DNA of 64,000 nucleotides from Chelativorans sp. (GCF_031180965.1 NZ_JAPSLH010000014.1:44493-108492); one strand, 5' to 3'. Positions 16,382-25,938 are shown, counted from the first letter of the stretch. Notes: generated by a model not told the origin, from the letters alone. A program made the numbers and translations.

Positions 16382-17371
16382 ATGACCATGATGTTCAAAC
16401 GTGCCGTACTTGCTGGCGCTATTGCTGCCGTGGTGGGAAGCGTTTCTGCCGAGGCGGAAGCGGGGGATATGAGGATCGCCTTCGGCGACCTTCCGGGCAT
16501 CGAGTCGATCCAGACGCTCGCCGCCATCGAGCGCGCCAAGGAGCGCGGCGTCAATGTCGAGCTAATCGTGCTCAATGATGAGGATCTCGCTGCGCAGGCC
16601 ATCGTCGGCGGCCAGGCCGATGTCGGCATCGGCGCGCCCTACACACTCATCCAGAAGGTCGGGGTGCCGATCCGCATCTTTGCCCAGATTTCCACGCTGC
16701 GCTTCTTCCCCGTCGTCAACAGCGAGTTCTACAAGGACTGGAAGGATCTCGACGGCCAGGAGGTGGCCGTGCAGGCGCGCGGCTCCGGCACGGAGGCCGT
16801 CATGGTCATGATGGCCGAAAAGCACGGGATAAAGCTCGGCAATATCAGCTATGTCCCGGGTTCCGAGGTCCGCCGCAACGCGCTTCTGCAGGGCACGCTC
16901 AAGGCCTCGATCGTCGACGCCGCCAATCGCCGCGCGCTGGAAGCCGAGGCGCCTGGAAAGTTCATCGTCCTTCCGGTCGAGGACCTCGGCGCTTCGGACG
17001 AAGCTGTCTTTGCCACCGTCGAGTATCTGGAGAACAACGCGGCCGATGTCGACATGTTGGTGGAGGAACTGCTTAAGACCGGTCGCGAAATCACCGAGAA
17101 TCCGGCCGCCGCGGTCGAGCTGCGCAATAAATACAAGCTCCTGCCTGACCTCGGCGCCGAAGCCGACAAGGAAATCGAGGAATATTACAAAGAGACCGCG
17201 GAGGCAGGAGCGCTGGCGCTCAATGGCGGCGGAGCGGAAGCGGCGGCCGACGATTTCGCGTTCTTCAGCCTCTCCGGACAGCTGGAGGGCGACCCAGCCT
17301 CCCTGAAAGTCGAGGACTTCTGGCATCTGGCGGCGCTCGACCGGGCGCTCGCCAAGCTCGGCAAGAAATAG
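16382..17371 (+). CDS. ABC transporter substrate-binding protein, NitT/TauT (SsuA-like) family
   Basis: 329 residues. Signal peptide about 1-27, then the two-lobed NitT/TauT fold: MRIAFGDLPGIESIQTLAAI, AQAIVGGQADVGIGAPYTLI, DWKDLDGQEVAVQARGSGTE and VPGSEVRRNALLQGTLKASI. A good GGGAGGAGA RBS precedes the start. Relatives bind nitrate, taurine, alkanesulfonates, riboflavin precursors or aromatic acids. The downstream FAH-family enzyme hints at an organic acid, but the ligand is unknown. Confidence 0.88.
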   Translation: MTMMFKRAVLAGAIAAVVGSVSAEAEAGDMRIAFGDLPGIESIQTLAAIERAKERGVNVELIVLNDEDLAAQAIVGGQADVGIGAPYTLIQKVGVPIRIFAQISTLRFFPVVNSEFYKDWKDLDGQEVAVQARGSGTEAVMVMMAEKHGIKLGNISYVPGSEVRRNALLQGTLKASIVDAANRRALEAEAPGKFIVLPVEDLGASDEAVFATVEYLENNAADVDMLVEELLKTGREITENPAAAVELRNKYKLLPDLGAEADKEIEEYYKETAEAGALALNGGGAEAAADDFAFFSLSGQLEGDPASLKVEDFWHLAALDRALAKLGKK

Positions 17372-17382
17372 GCGCGCGGCTG

Positions 17383-18207
17383 ATGGCGACCAACATCAGA
17401 CTTGAGGGGGAGGCAGGGGGGCTCGCTTTGCCTCTACGGCGCGATGCGGTGGGGTGGCAGGACCGCCCCATTCTTCTCCGCCTCATCTCCATCGCCCTTT
17501 TCGCCGCCATCTGGGAGATCGCAGGGCTCATTCCGGTGAGCTTTGCCTTCCCAACCTTCTCCGACACGCTTGTCGCCTTTTTCGGCCTGCTCGCCGACGG
17601 CAGCCTGCCCTCTGCTTATCTTTCGACGCTGCAGCCGCTCGTCGTCGGTGTCGTGCTCTCTGCCTTCCTGGGCGTCGGCATCGGCACGATCTGCGGCCTC
17701 TCGCGCACGGGAGAATGGCTGATCGTCCCGGTCTTCATCGTCCTCCAGTCGGCGCCTGTCGCGGCCTTCATTCCGCTCGTCACCTTCGTCTACGGCATCG
17801 GCATGACGGCAAAGGTGCTCGCGGTCATGATCCTGGCGCTGCCGGTCATCGTGCTCAACACCTACAAGGCCGTGCGCAACGTCAACGGATCGCTTCTGTC
17901 AATGTGCCGCTCCTTCCTGGGCACGCGCTGGCAGAGCATTTCCAAGATCATCCTTCCGGATGCGAGCCCAGTCATCTTCGCCGGCCTGCGCCTCGGCGTG
18001 GCGGCCGGCTTTGTGGGCGTCGTGCTCGCCGAGCTTCTGATCACGCCGACCGGCATCGGCGACGTCATCACCTTCCACCGCTCCCGCGCCGACTACGCCG
18101 AGATGTACGCAACCATCGCTTCAATCATCGCGCTTTCCACCCTCACTCTCGTCTTCCTGCAGTGGGTGGAGGTGCGCGTCTTCAGGCCCGAGAAGAGGGG
18201 ACGCTGA
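17383..18207 (+). CDS. ABC transporter permease, NitT/TauT (SsuC/TauC) family
   Basis: 274 residues with six membrane helices and a conserved EAA-like loop (CRSFLGTRWQSISKIILPDA). Helices such as LVVGVVLSAFLGVGIGTICG are typical of SsuC/TauC permeases. Starts 9 bp after the binding-protein stop and ends 1 bp before the ATPase gene. The operon encodes a second, different permease, so the channel is probably a heterodimer. Confidence 0.9.
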   Translation: MATNIRLEGEAGGLALPLRRDAVGWQDRPILLRLISIALFAAIWEIAGLIPVSFAFPTFSDTLVAFFGLLADGSLPSAYLSTLQPLVVGVVLSAFLGVGIGTICGLSRTGEWLIVPVFIVLQSAPVAAFIPLVTFVYGIGMTAKVLAVMILALPVIVLNTYKAVRNVNGSLLSMCRSFLGTRWQSISKIILPDASPVIFAGLRLGVAAGFVGVVLAELLITPTGIGDVITFHRSRADYAEMYATIASIIALSTLTLVFLQWVEVRVFRPEKRGR

Positions 18208-18208
18208 C

Positions 18209-19012
18209 ATGGGCGCCACAGCACTGCGAAACAAACCCGCGCCCGTCTCAGCACCGAACGACGCGATCGTCGAGGTGAGGGGCATTTGCAAGACCTACGG
18301 CAATGTGGAAGCACTGCGGGGCGTGGACCTCGACTTCCCGCGCGGCAAGCTCACCTCGCTGCTCGGCCCCAGCGGCTGCGGCAAGACCACGCTCCTGAAG
18401 ATCATCGCAGGGCTGATCGAGGCCGATGCGGGCACCGTCACCATTGACGGAAAGCCTGTGAAAGGGCCCGGTCCCGAGCGCGCCTTTGTCTTCCAGGATT
18501 TCGCGCTGATGCCCTGGGCGACCGTTCTGCGCAACGTGGCCTTCGGCCTGGAGCTGCGGAGAAGGGCAAGGGCGGAGCGCGAGGAAATCGCCCGGCGCTA
18601 TATCGCCCAGGTCGGCCTCGCCGGCTTCGAGGACAAATACCCGCACGAACTTTCGGGCGGCATGCGCCAGCGCGTCGGGCTCGCCCGCGCGCTCTCGGTC
18701 GATGCCGAGGTGCTTCTGCTCGACGAACCCTTTTCGGCCGTCGACGAGCAGAACCGGCGGAAGTTCCAGGAGGACTTGATCCGCCTGCGCACGCAGGAAA
18801 ACAAGACCTTCATCTTCGTCACCCATTCCATCGAGGAGGCGGTCTACATCTCCGACCGGATCGTGCTGCTTTCGCCGCGGCCTGGCCGTGTCTCACGCAT
18901 TATCGAGCCGGAGATCGACCGCTCGGGCGACCCCGACCGTATCCATCGCGACAAGCACTATCTCGATACGGTCGAGGAGATCTGGCAGGGGCTCAAGCAA
19001 TATGTGGAGTGA
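18209..19012 (+). CDS. ABC transporter ATP-binding protein, NitT/TauT (SsuB/TauB) family
   Basis: 267 residues. Walker [17 protein letters not shown]-loop FQDFALMPWATV, signature [20 protein letters not shown], Walker B VLLLDEPFSAVDEQNRR and switch His in FVTHSIEEAVYISDRIVLLS. The MPW motif after the Q-loop is typical of the TauB/SsuB/NrtD group. Second to third genes are nearly contiguous, indicating a single transcript. Confidence 0.93.
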   Translation: MGATALRNKPAPVSAPNDAIVEVRGICKTYGNVEALRGVDLDFPRGKLTSLLGPSGCGKTTLLKIIAGLIEADAGTVTIDGKPVKGPGPERAFVFQDFALMPWATVLRNVAFGLELRRRARAEREEIARRYIAQVGLAGFEDKYPHELSGGMRQRVGLARALSVDAEVLLLDEPFSAVDEQNRRKFQEDLIRLRTQENKTFIFVTHSIEEAVYISDRIVLLSPRPGRVSRIIEPEIDRSGDPDRIHRDKHYLDTVEEIWQGLKQYVE

Positions 19013-19018
19013 CCGGCC

Positions 19019-19774
19019 ATGACCATCTTAGGTTATCGCATCCCCATGATGGCATCGCTCGTCGTGTGGTGCCTCGTCTGGGAGGTTCTGGGCAGGACGG
19101 GGCTCATCTTCATTCTCCCGCCCTTTTCGGACGTGCTCGCAGCCGCCGTCCAACTGGTGCAGACAGCCTCATGGCAGAGCGCCACGGTCACCACGCTGCG
19201 CGCCTTTGCGATCGGGATGGTGCTCGCAATCCTCTGCGGCGTGCCTCTTGGCATCCTCATGGGCCGGGTGAAGCTTGCCGACGATCTCCTGGGCATGTGG
19301 GTGAACATCTTCTCCAGCGCGCCCCTTTCGGCCCTGGTGCCCGTGCTCATGATCCTCTTCGGCTTCGGCGAGAAGACCATAATCGCAGCGGTCTTCCTCT
19401 TCGCGATCTGGATCATCGTGCTGGACACGCGCGCAGGCGTGCGCCACATTTCGCCCTCGCTTATGGAGATGGCGCGCTCCTACGGCGCCTCGCAGCCGGC
19501 GCTCTACGGCAAGATCATCCTGTGGGCGGCACTTCCAGAGATCCTCGCCGGCATTCGCCTCGGCCTCATCCGCGGCGTCAAGGGCGTTGTGATCGGCCAG
19601 CTCCTCGTGGCAATCGTCGGCTACGGCGCGCTCTTCGAAACCTTCTCGCGCAACTTCCGCATGGCCGAATTCTGGGCCCTCACCATCATCCTTTTCGCCT
19701 TCGCTATGCTCATGGCCGAGCTGATCGAGCGGGTGGAAGCCAAAGTCGAATATTACGCAGGAGCAAGACAATGA
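19019..19774 (+). CDS. ABC transporter permease, NitT/TauT family (second permease)
   Basis: 251 residues, six helices, EAA loop MARSYGASQPALYGKIILWA. The sequence is clearly different from the first permease in the operon, so this looks like a heterodimeric system rather than a recent duplicate. Its TGA overlaps the ATG of the FAH-family gene (ATGA). Confidence 0.9.
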   Translation: MTILGYRIPMMASLVVWCLVWEVLGRTGLIFILPPFSDVLAAAVQLVQTASWQSATVTTLRAFAIGMVLAILCGVPLGILMGRVKLADDLLGMWVNIFSSAPLSALVPVLMILFGFGEKTIIAAVFLFAIWIIVLDTRAGVRHISPSLMEMARSYGASQPALYGKIILWAALPEILAGIRLGLIRGVKGVVIGQLLVAIVGYGALFETFSRNFRMAEFWALTIILFAFAMLMAELIERVEAKVEYYAGARQ

Positions 19775-20469
19775 ACATCGCGGCCCCGGCCTATGTCATC
19801 GAGCCCACCGCCATCCCGACGCTGCCCGTGGCCGGGTCGGACAAGCTGTTTCCCGTGCGTCGGGTCTATTGTGTGGGCCGCAACTACGCGGCGCATGCGG
19901 TGGAGATGGGGCATGACCCGAACAAGGAGCCGCCCTTCTTCTTCCAGAAGAACCCGGACAACCTCGTCACCGACGGCAACTTCCCTTACCCGCCGGCCTC
20001 GAATGACGTCCACCACGAGATCGAGATGGTGGTCGCGCTGAAGAGTGGCGGCAAGGATATTCCGGTCGAACGGGCGCTCGACTGCGTCTATGGCTATGGC
20101 GTGGCGCTCGACATGACGCGGCGCGACCTGCAGGGCGTCGCCAAGGACATGGGTCGTCCATGGGAGGTCGGTAAGGCTTTCGAAGCCTCCGCCCCATGCT
20201 CCGCGCTCGTGCCCGCCGAAAGGATCGGCCACCCCAAAGACGGCGCCATCTGGCTCGACGTCAATGGCGAGCGGAAGCAGACCGGCGACCTCAACCAGAT
20301 GATCTGGAAGGTGCCGGAGATGATCAGCTACCTTTCCGGCCTCTTCACGCTGAAGCCGGGCGACATCATCCTGTCCGGTACGCCCTCCGGTGTTGGCGCA
20401 GTGAAGCGCGGGGACGTGCTCAGGGGGCACGTGGACGGCGTGGGCGATATCGAGGTGCGGGTTGTCTGA
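19771..20469 (+). CDS. Fumarylacetoacetate hydrolase-family protein (fumarylpyruvate-hydrolase-like)
   Basis: 232 residues of the FAH fold. It has RRVYCVGRNYAAHAVEMGHD, PPFFFQKNPDNLV, HHEIEMVVAL (metal-binding His/Glu) and TLKPGDIILSGTPSGVGAVK near the C-terminus, the usual markers of the small FAHD1/fumarylpyruvate-hydrolase group. Such enzymes hydrolyse or decarboxylate beta-diketo acids at the end of aromatic catabolism. Being coupled to the transporter, it probably acts on a product of the imported compound. The ATG overlaps the permease stop and has a GCAGGAGCA RBS. Confidence 0.88.
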   Translation: MNIAAPAYVIEPTAIPTLPVAGSDKLFPVRRVYCVGRNYAAHAVEMGHDPNKEPPFFFQKNPDNLVTDGNFPYPPASNDVHHEIEMVVALKSGGKDIPVERALDCVYGYGVALDMTRRDLQGVAKDMGRPWEVGKAFEASAPCSALVPAERIGHPKDGAIWLDVNGERKQTGDLNQMIWKVPEMISYLSGLFTLKPGDIILSGTPSGVGAVKRGDVLRGHVDGVGDIEVRVV

Positions 20470-20822
20470 CAGGGGATGGGTGACCGCTGGGGCTGACGAA
20501 GCCTCGGCAATTGCCTCGGGCCTCGGCCGCGGGCACCGGGTCGCTATCGTTCTGCCCAACGCGCCGGAGATGGCGACCGCTTTTCCCTCCGTCGCCGCTG
20601 CCGCCACACCCCCTAAACTCAGCCTATCGGACCCTGCCGGCCGCTTCTGCCGCTCAACCATGCCGATCTTGCCGATTCGGCACGGCACGTTCGGCATCAC
20701 CTAGAACTCACCGACGCCTCGTATCATACCGCCCTTCCACATCCATGGCTTGGTAGTGGCGGACGCTCCCCCTTAGAGCCTACGGCAGCGCCTAACACAC
20801 GCCCGGCTTCAACGCGCTGCGC
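20463..20822 (+). pseudogene. Decayed acyl-CoA synthetase (AMP-binding family)
   Basis: Three pieces of an AMP-dependent acyl-CoA ligase lie in order but in different frames: LGRGHRVAIVLPNAPEMATA followed by PLNSAYR (near 20520-20630), PPFHIHGLVVA (from 20729) and HTPGFNALR (from 20796). Intact relatives carry GRGDRVAIVLPNGPEMA, APLNPAYR, PLFHIHG and CTPGFNAL with over 100 residues between the second and third, so internal sequence has been deleted and frameshifted. An in-frame TAG follows the third piece. The gene would have been last in the transporter/FAH operon. Confidence 0.65.
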
Positions 20823-21029
20823 GCTCAAAAGAGCGGACCTGTCGCGTATGTCTGCGTATCATGTGTAAGTGTTGCCGGCGATTCGGTCCGGCCCGGCATT
20901 TCTGAACCCGGGCGGGGCGCGATATCCTGGCCGGGCGCAGCGGCCGAGCGCCGGTGCCTCCATGTTGTGCGTACCGGCCGCGGTTTTCCGGCAGAGATCC
21001 CACCCCAGCCTCTCGCTGGGGGCGTCGCG

Positions 21030-21045
21030 TTAACTATTCGTTAAC
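21030..21045. promoter_or_regulatory. CtrA-type binding site upstream of minC
   Basis: TTAA-CTATTCG-TTAAC is an exact match to the alphaproteobacterial CtrA consensus TTAA-N7-TTAAC, 41 bp before the minC start. CtrA control of minCDE has been described in Brucella and Sinorhizobium as far as I recall, which makes the match more believable. Confidence 0.75.
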
Positions 21046-21085
21046 CATACCACGCCTAGACCCGGGAAAGGGAAAATTAACGAAA

Positions 21086-21835
21086 ATGACCGAAGCGTTA
21101 ACCGAGACTCGACCGATCCGCCTCAAAGGTCGCTCCTTCCTCACGCTGGTGCTCACGCCGGAGCTGCCTCTGGACGGGTGGCTGCAGCGGCTCGATGATC
21201 TGGCGGCGCGCTCGGCTGGTTTTTTCCTGCGGCGGCCAGTGGTGCTCGATATTGACGGTCTCGATATCGACCGGCCGACATTGAAGGAACTGCTCGGCGC
21301 ACTCGACAAGCGCAGCGTGCGAATCATGGGCATCGAGGGCGCGCGGGCGTCGCTACTGGGATTTGATATGCCGCCCGCCATGGCTGGCGGGCGACCCGCC
21401 CCTGATTTCGAGGCTCCGGACGCGGAAAGCGCGGCCGAAGCGCAGGCCGGCAAGGGCGCTGCTGCCGCGTCCGCCCATCATCCGGATCCGCAGGTGGCGA
21501 GGGCCATTCCTTCCATCATCGTCAACCAGCCCGTGCGCTCCGGACAGTCCGTCTCCTTCCCGGAGGGCGACGTGACCATCATCGGCTCGGTCGCATCGGG
21601 CGCGGAGGTTGTCGCCGGCGGCTCCATTCATGTCTACGGCGCGCTGCGCGGGCGGGCGATGGCGGGCTCCATGGGCAATTCGTCGGCGCGTATCTTCTGC
21701 CGCAAGTTGGAAGCGGAGCTGCTTGCGATCGACGGCTACTACAAGACTGCCGAGGACATGGAGCCTCAACTTCGCGGCCGGGCTGTCCAGCTCTGGCTCG
21801 AAGGCGATGCGATCAGGGCTGAAACACTCATTTGA
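21086..21835 (+). CDS. minC: Septum site-determining protein MinC
   Basis: 249 residues. Inhibits FtsZ assembly away from mid-cell together with MinD. N-terminal domain (RLKGRSFLTLVLTPELPLDG; LDIDGLDIDRPTLKELLGAL), an Ala-rich linker at about 115-140, and the C-terminal beta-helix domain (VRSGQSVSFPEGDVTIIGSV; ASGAEVVAGGSIHVYGALRG; RAMAGSMGNSSARIFCRKLE) that binds MinD. ATG at 21086 gives the family-typical start; the open frame extends to 20954 but would run through the CtrA box. Confidence 0.95.
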   Translation: MTEALTETRPIRLKGRSFLTLVLTPELPLDGWLQRLDDLAARSAGFFLRRPVVLDIDGLDIDRPTLKELLGALDKRSVRIMGIEGARASLLGFDMPPAMAGGRPAPDFEAPDAESAAEAQAGKGAAAASAHHPDPQVARAIPSIIVNQPVRSGQSVSFPEGDVTIIGSVASGAEVVAGGSIHVYGALRGRAMAGSMGNSSARIFCRKLEAELLAIDGYYKTAEDMEPQLRGRAVQLWLEGDAIRAETLI

Positions 21836-21866
21836 GCCGGCGGGCGGCCATAGATAGGAGAGGGAA

Positions 21867-22682
21867 ATGGGAAAAGTAATCGTGGTCACATCGGGCAAGG
21901 GCGGCGTCGGCAAGACGACCTCGTCGGCCGCGCTCGGTGCCGCGCTGGCCTTGCGGGGCGACAAGGTGGTCGTGGTGGATTTCGACGTGGGGCTGCGCAA
22001 TCTCGATCTCGTCATGGGTGCCGAGCGTCGGGTCGTCTATGACCTCGTCAATGTCATACAGGGCGATGCCAAGCTGTCGCAGGCGCTGATCCGCGACAAG
22101 CGCGTCGAAACGCTCTACCTGCTGCCCGCCTCGCAGACCCGGGACAAGGACAATCTGACGGAGGAAGGGGTCGAACGGGTGATCGGCGCCTTGAGGAAGG
22201 CCTTTGACTGGGTCATCTGCGATAGCCCGGCCGGCATCGAGCGGGGCGCGACCCTGGCCATGCGTCACGCCGATGTGGCTGTGGTCGTGACCAACCCGGA
22301 AGTCTCCTCAGTGCGGGACTCCGACCGAATCATCGGCCTGCTCGATGCCAAGACCGCCAAGGCAGAGCGGGGCGAGCGAGTCGAAAAGCACCTGCTCCTC
22401 ACCCGCTACGATCCCAACCGGGCAGAGCGCGGCGACATGCTGAAGGTGGACGATGTGCTGGAGATCCTGTCCATCCCGCTGCTCGGCATCATACCAGAGA
22501 GCATGGACGTCCTGCGCGCCTCCAATGTCGGCGCGCCGGTTACCCTGGCCGACAGCCGCAGCGCGCCGGCTGTTGCCTATCTGGACGCCGTCCGCCGCCT
22601 TACCGGCGAGACCGTGCCGATCACCATACCCGGTGAAAAGCGCAGCCTGCTCGGCAAGATATTCGGACGGAGGGCGGCATGA
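21867..22682 (+). CDS. minD: Septum site-determining ATPase MinD
   Basis: 271 residues. Deviant Walker [16 protein letters not shown] with the signature lysine, switch regions [17 protein letters not shown] and [14 protein letters not shown], and a C-terminal amphipathic membrane-targeting helix ([12 protein letters not shown]). Starts 31 bp after minC with an AGGAGAGGG RBS and overlaps minE by 4 bp. Confidence 0.97.
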   Translation: MGKVIVVTSGKGGVGKTTSSAALGAALALRGDKVVVVDFDVGLRNLDLVMGAERRVVYDLVNVIQGDAKLSQALIRDKRVETLYLLPASQTRDKDNLTEEGVERVIGALRKAFDWVICDSPAGIERGATLAMRHADVAVVVTNPEVSSVRDSDRIIGLLDAKTAKAERGERVEKHLLLTRYDPNRAERGDMLKVDDVLEILSIPLLGIIPESMDVLRASNVGAPVTLADSRSAPAVAYLDAVRRLTGETVPITIPGEKRSLLGKIFGRRAA

Positions 22683-22942
22683 AGATATTCCGCATCTTTG
22701 CAAAGCAGGCTTCAGCCCCGGTGGCGCGTGAGCGCCTGCAGGTGCTTCTGGCCCACGAACGGGCGTCGGTGGGCAATTCCGACCTGGTGACGCTCCTGCG
22801 CGAGGAGATCCTGGCCGTCATTGCCAAGCATGTGCAGATCGACCGCGACAAGGTCAATGTGAAGATGGAGCGGGGCGCGAAGGTCTCGACCCTAGCGGTC
22901 GATCTGGAGATCCCGCTCGACACCGGTGCAAAGGCAGCTTGA
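22679..22942 (+). CDS. minE: Cell division topological specificity factor MinE
   Basis: 87 residues. N-terminal membrane/MinD-binding segment [20 protein letters not shown] followed by the dimerisation beta-strand region ([40 protein letters not shown]). ATG overlaps the minD stop (ATGA). Completes the minCDE operon. Confidence 0.96.
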   Translation: MKIFRIFAKQASAPVARERLQVLLAHERASVGNSDLVTLLREEILAVIAKHVQIDRDKVNVKMERGAKVSTLAVDLEIPLDTGAKAA

Positions 22943-22959
22943 GAAAGGCCGCCCGCGAA

Positions 22960-22979
22960 GCGGCGGCTCCTGCCGCCGC
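22960..22979. terminator. GC-rich hairpin after minE
   Basis: GCGGCGGC and GCCGCCGC form an 8-bp stem with a TCCT loop 17 bp after the minE stop. There is no T-tract, so termination is only possible, not clear. It precedes a strong RBS for a small reading frame. Confidence 0.4.
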
Positions 22980-22998
22980 CTTCCGTAAAGGAGATGTC

Positions 22999-23310
22999 AT
23001 GACCCGCGTCGCTCTTCTCGAACGGCTCAAGCAACTCCAACAGATGCCGAAATTCCAAAAGCGCGACATCACCACCGTCAGCGCGCTCCTATCCAACGAA
23101 GCCTTGGCCAGGCACGGCAGCTCTGCGAGGAGGCCGCGGGCGCGCAGGACCGGCCCGGCCCGCGAAGCAACTGATCAGGCATGCGGCCGACGGTGGCTGG
23201 GCAAGCGGTCTACGTACCTATCCATCCGCCCGCGGCGGTCCAGCATCCGCACCTCGCGCATGCTCGCCCTCTCAACCCCCGCGGCCGTCCGGTGGCATCG
23301 ATTTTTTTAG
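22999..23310 (+). CDS. Possible small protein downstream of minE
   Basis: A 103-residue frame with a very good RBS (AAAGGAGATGTC-ATG). The first 40 residues (LLERLKQLQQMPKFQKRDIT) look like real protein, helical and rich in Lys/Gln/Leu. After about residue 40 the sequence turns into Arg/Ser-rich low-complexity text typical of an out-of-frame GC-rich region, so it may be frameshifted or end differently. No family recognised. Otherwise the interval 22943-23400 has no gene. Confidence 0.35.
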   Translation: MTRVALLERLKQLQQMPKFQKRDITTVSALLSNEALARHGSSARRPRARRTGPAREATDQACGRRWLGKRSTYLSIRPRRSSIRTSRMLALSTPAAVRWHRFF

Positions 23311-23357
23311 CGAGATCGTCGGCTGCGTAAGGGAAGCTGTTAACCTTCATTTTCTAT

Positions 23358-23398
23358 TGCCGGAAGGGCACTCAGGCTACTCTCGAGCTTCCGGCAAA
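23358..23398. promoter_or_regulatory. Inverted repeat abutting the ftsK start codon
   Basis: TTGCCGGAAG (23358-23367) and CTTCCGGCAA (23389-23398) are a perfect 10-bp inverted repeat separated by 21 bp. The second arm ends 2 bp before the ATG at 23401. In RNA this would fold over the ribosome-binding region; in DNA it could be an operator. No other RBS is visible. Confidence 0.5.
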
Positions 23399-23400
23399 CC

Positions 23401-25938
23401 ATGCGTTTTTCACGTACAAACCTTTCGGCGGCCGGCCCGCAGGACAGTCGTCGGACAGAACGATTCCACCACCCCGGACCTGGTGTTGAAGATGGCCCGC
23501 GCCCTGCTCGTCCGGCAAGTGAGCACCGCTCCGCTCCCTCTCGGTCCCTTCAGCAAAGCGGCGCGGCCCAGCAGGCGGTGAGCGGCATCGCGGCCCAGCC
23601 GGGGACGGCCAAGCGTGCCCTGCGGGATGCGGTGACCCGCAGCAAGCAGGCTAAAAGTGTTGCGCCGGCGCAGCCTCATCCCGCCAATCTTGAGAACGAA
23701 AAGGACGCGGACGGTAAGCCGCTGCAGAACTACTTCTTCCTTGCCCCCAATGTGCGCTTCACCCGCACGCCCGACACTTTCATCAAGAAGCAGCGCTCGT
23801 CGTCCGATCCTAACGGGGAGGGGCAGGGCGAGCCGTTGGACGCGGGTGGGAGACCTCCCGCAGCCGGGATTACGCAGAATGCCGCACCGCCTCCAGTTCA
23901 ATCGCGCCATGCTCCTGCGCCTGCTCCGCAGTCCCGCGTACTCCCGCCGCCGGAAGCCGCTTCCCCGACCGATTCCGAGCGACCGGCGCGCCCCGGTGAG
24001 CGGAATGCACCATGGTCTCACCTCTCGGACCACGCCTTCTTTGAGGCCATGCCAGTCGGGCTGATGGACACCTTGGCGACAGTAAACGCTCCGGACGCCT
24101 CTGCGAGGCCGGTGAACCCGCCGGTGGCGGCGACTGCCGTTGCAGGCCCTCTCGGGCCTACAGACGAGATCACGGCGCATTTCCGCGTCATCGAGTGCCG
24201 CCCCGTGGTGCCGACCTCGAGAGCGGAGCCCAAGGCCGCCTCTCCTGCTCCCGGGCCCGCCCCTGCGCCGGAGGCGGGGGTCAACCTACCTGAAGAGGCG
24301 GCAATAACAGCGGAGCTGCAGCCCCCGCCCGTGACACGCCGCCCCGCGCATCGGACCAGGCCTTTCCGGCCTGTTGCAGAGCAGATCCCTGCGGAAGGGG
24401 CCTACGAATTTCCCCCGGAGGCCCTTTTGCAGGAGCCGCCCCAGGGCCGGGGTGTCTACATGTCGCAGGAGCAGCTGGAGCAGAATGCCGGGCTGCTGGA
24501 AAGCGTGCTGGAGGATTTCGGCGTGCGCGGCGAGATCATCCATGTGCGGCCTGGCCCCGTGGTCACGCTCTATGAGTTCGAGCCGGCGCCTGGCGTAAAA
24601 TCCTCCCGCGTCATCAACCTCGCTGACGACATCGCCCGCTCCATGTCGGCGATCTCGGCCCGCGTCGCGGTCATCCCAGGTCGCAACGTCATCGGCATCG
24701 AGTTGCCCAATGCGGAGCGCGAGACGGTCTATCTGCGCGAGCTGATCGAATCGAGCGATTTCCGCCGCTCTGGCTGGAAACTGGCGCTCTGTCTGGGCAA
24801 GACGATCGGCGGCGAGCCGGTGATCGCCGAGCTGGCCAAGATGCCGCATCTGCTGGTCGCGGGCACCACCGGCTCCGGTAAATCCGTTGCCATCAACACC
24901 ATGATCCTGTCGCTGCTCTATCGGCTGGCCCCGGAGGAGTGCCGGCTGATCATGGTCGATCCCAAGATGCTGGAGCTCTCCGTCTATGACGGCATCCCGC
25001 ATCTTCTCACGCCGGTCGTCACCGACCCGAAAAAGGCAGTGACAGCGCTCAAATGGGCGGTGCGCGAGATGGAGGATCGCTATCGCAAGATGGCGCGGCT
25101 CGGCGTGCGCAACATCGACGGCTACAACCAGCGCGCTGCCGCCGCACGCGATAAGGGCGAGCCGGTGCTTATCTCTCTCCAGACCGGCTTCGACAGGTCA
25201 ACGGGCGAGCCGATTTACGAAGAGCAGGAAATGGACCTCGCGCCCATGCCTTACATCGTCGTAATCGTCGACGAGATGGCCGACCTGATGATGGTCGCCG
25301 GCAAGGAGATCGAGGGCGCGATCCAGCGGCTCGCGCAGATGGCGCGCGCCGCCGGCATCCACCTCATCATGGCCACCCAGCGCCCCTCGGTCGATGTCAT
25401 CACGGGCACGATCAAGGCCAATTTCCCGACCCGCATCTCCTTCCAGGTCACATCGAAGATCGACAGCCGCACGATTCTCGGCGAGCAGGGCGCGGAGCAG
25501 CTGCTCGGCCAGGGCGACATGCTGCACATGGCCGGCGGCGGCCGCATCTCCCGCGTGCACGGCCCCTTTGTCTCGGACGCGGAGGTGGAGCAGGTGGTGG
25601 CGCATCTGAAGGCGCAGGGCCGCCCCGAATATCTCGACACCGTCACCGCGGACGAGGAGGAAGAGGAGCCGGAACAGGAAGGGGCCGTTTTCGATAAGGG
25701 CGCAATCGCCTCCGAGGACGGGGACGACCTCTACGACCAGGCGATCAAGGTCGTGCTGCGCGACAAGCGCTGCTCCACCTCCTACATCCAGCGTCGCCTC
25801 GGCATTGGCTACAACCGCGCGGCTTCGCTGATCGAGCGGATGGAGCAGGAAGGCCTTGTCGGCCCGCCCAACCACGTCGGCAAGCGCGAGATCCTCCTCG
25901 GCAACCGCGACCGCGCCGGCCCGCAGGAGGACGAGTGA
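23401..25938 (+). CDS. ftsK: FtsK/SpoIIIE-family DNA translocase without N-terminal membrane domain
   Basis: 845 residues. Residues 1-350 are a Pro/Ala-rich, charged linker with no membrane helices. The motor follows: alpha domain ([40 protein letters not shown]), RecA-like beta domain with Walker [17 protein letters not shown] and Walker [16 protein letters not shown], and the DNA-reading winged-helix gamma domain at the C-terminus ([40 protein letters not shown]). It pumps DNA to clear the chromosome terminus at division. Canonical FtsK has four N-terminal helices, so this is a soluble or partner-recruited paralogue; another full-length FtsK is expected elsewhere. Start uncertain because no Shine-Dalgarno is seen. 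Confidence 0.9.
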   Translation: MRFSRTNLSAAGPQDSRRTERFHHPGPGVEDGPRPARPASEHRSAPSRSLQQSGAAQQAVSGIAAQPGTAKRALRDAVTRSKQAKSVAPAQPHPANLENEKDADGKPLQNYFFLAPNVRFTRTPDTFIKKQRSSSDPNGEGQGEPLDAGGRPPAAGITQNAAPPPVQSRHAPAPAPQSRVLPPPEAASPTDSERPARPGERNAPWSHLSDHAFFEAMPVGLMDTLATVNAPDASARPVNPPVAATAVAGPLGPTDEITAHFRVIECRPVVPTSRAEPKAASPAPGPAPAPEAGVNLPEEAAITAELQPPPVTRRPAHRTRPFRPVAEQIPAEGAYEFPPEALLQEPPQGRGVYMSQEQLEQNAGLLESVLEDFGVRGEIIHVRPGPVVTLYEFEPAPGVKSSRVINLADDIARSMSAISARVAVIPGRNVIGIELPNAERETVYLRELIESSDFRRSGWKLALCLGKTIGGEPVIAELAKMPHLLVAGTTGSGKSVAINTMILSLLYRLAPEECRLIMVDPKMLELSVYDGIPHLLTPVVTDPKKAVTALKWAVREMEDRYRKMARLGVRNIDGYNQRAAAARDKGEPVLISLQTGFDRSTGEPIYEEQEMDLAPMPYIVVIVDEMADLMMVAGKEIEGAIQRLAQMARAAGIHLIMATQRPSVDVITGTIKANFPTRISFQVTSKIDSRTILGEQGAEQLLGQGDMLHMAGGGRISRVHGPFVSDAEVEQVVAHLKAQGRPEYLDTVTADEEEEEPEQEGAVFDKGAIASEDGDDLYDQAIKVVLRDKRCSTSYIQRRLGIGYNRAASLIERMEQEGLVGPPNHVGKREILLGNRDRAGPQEDE

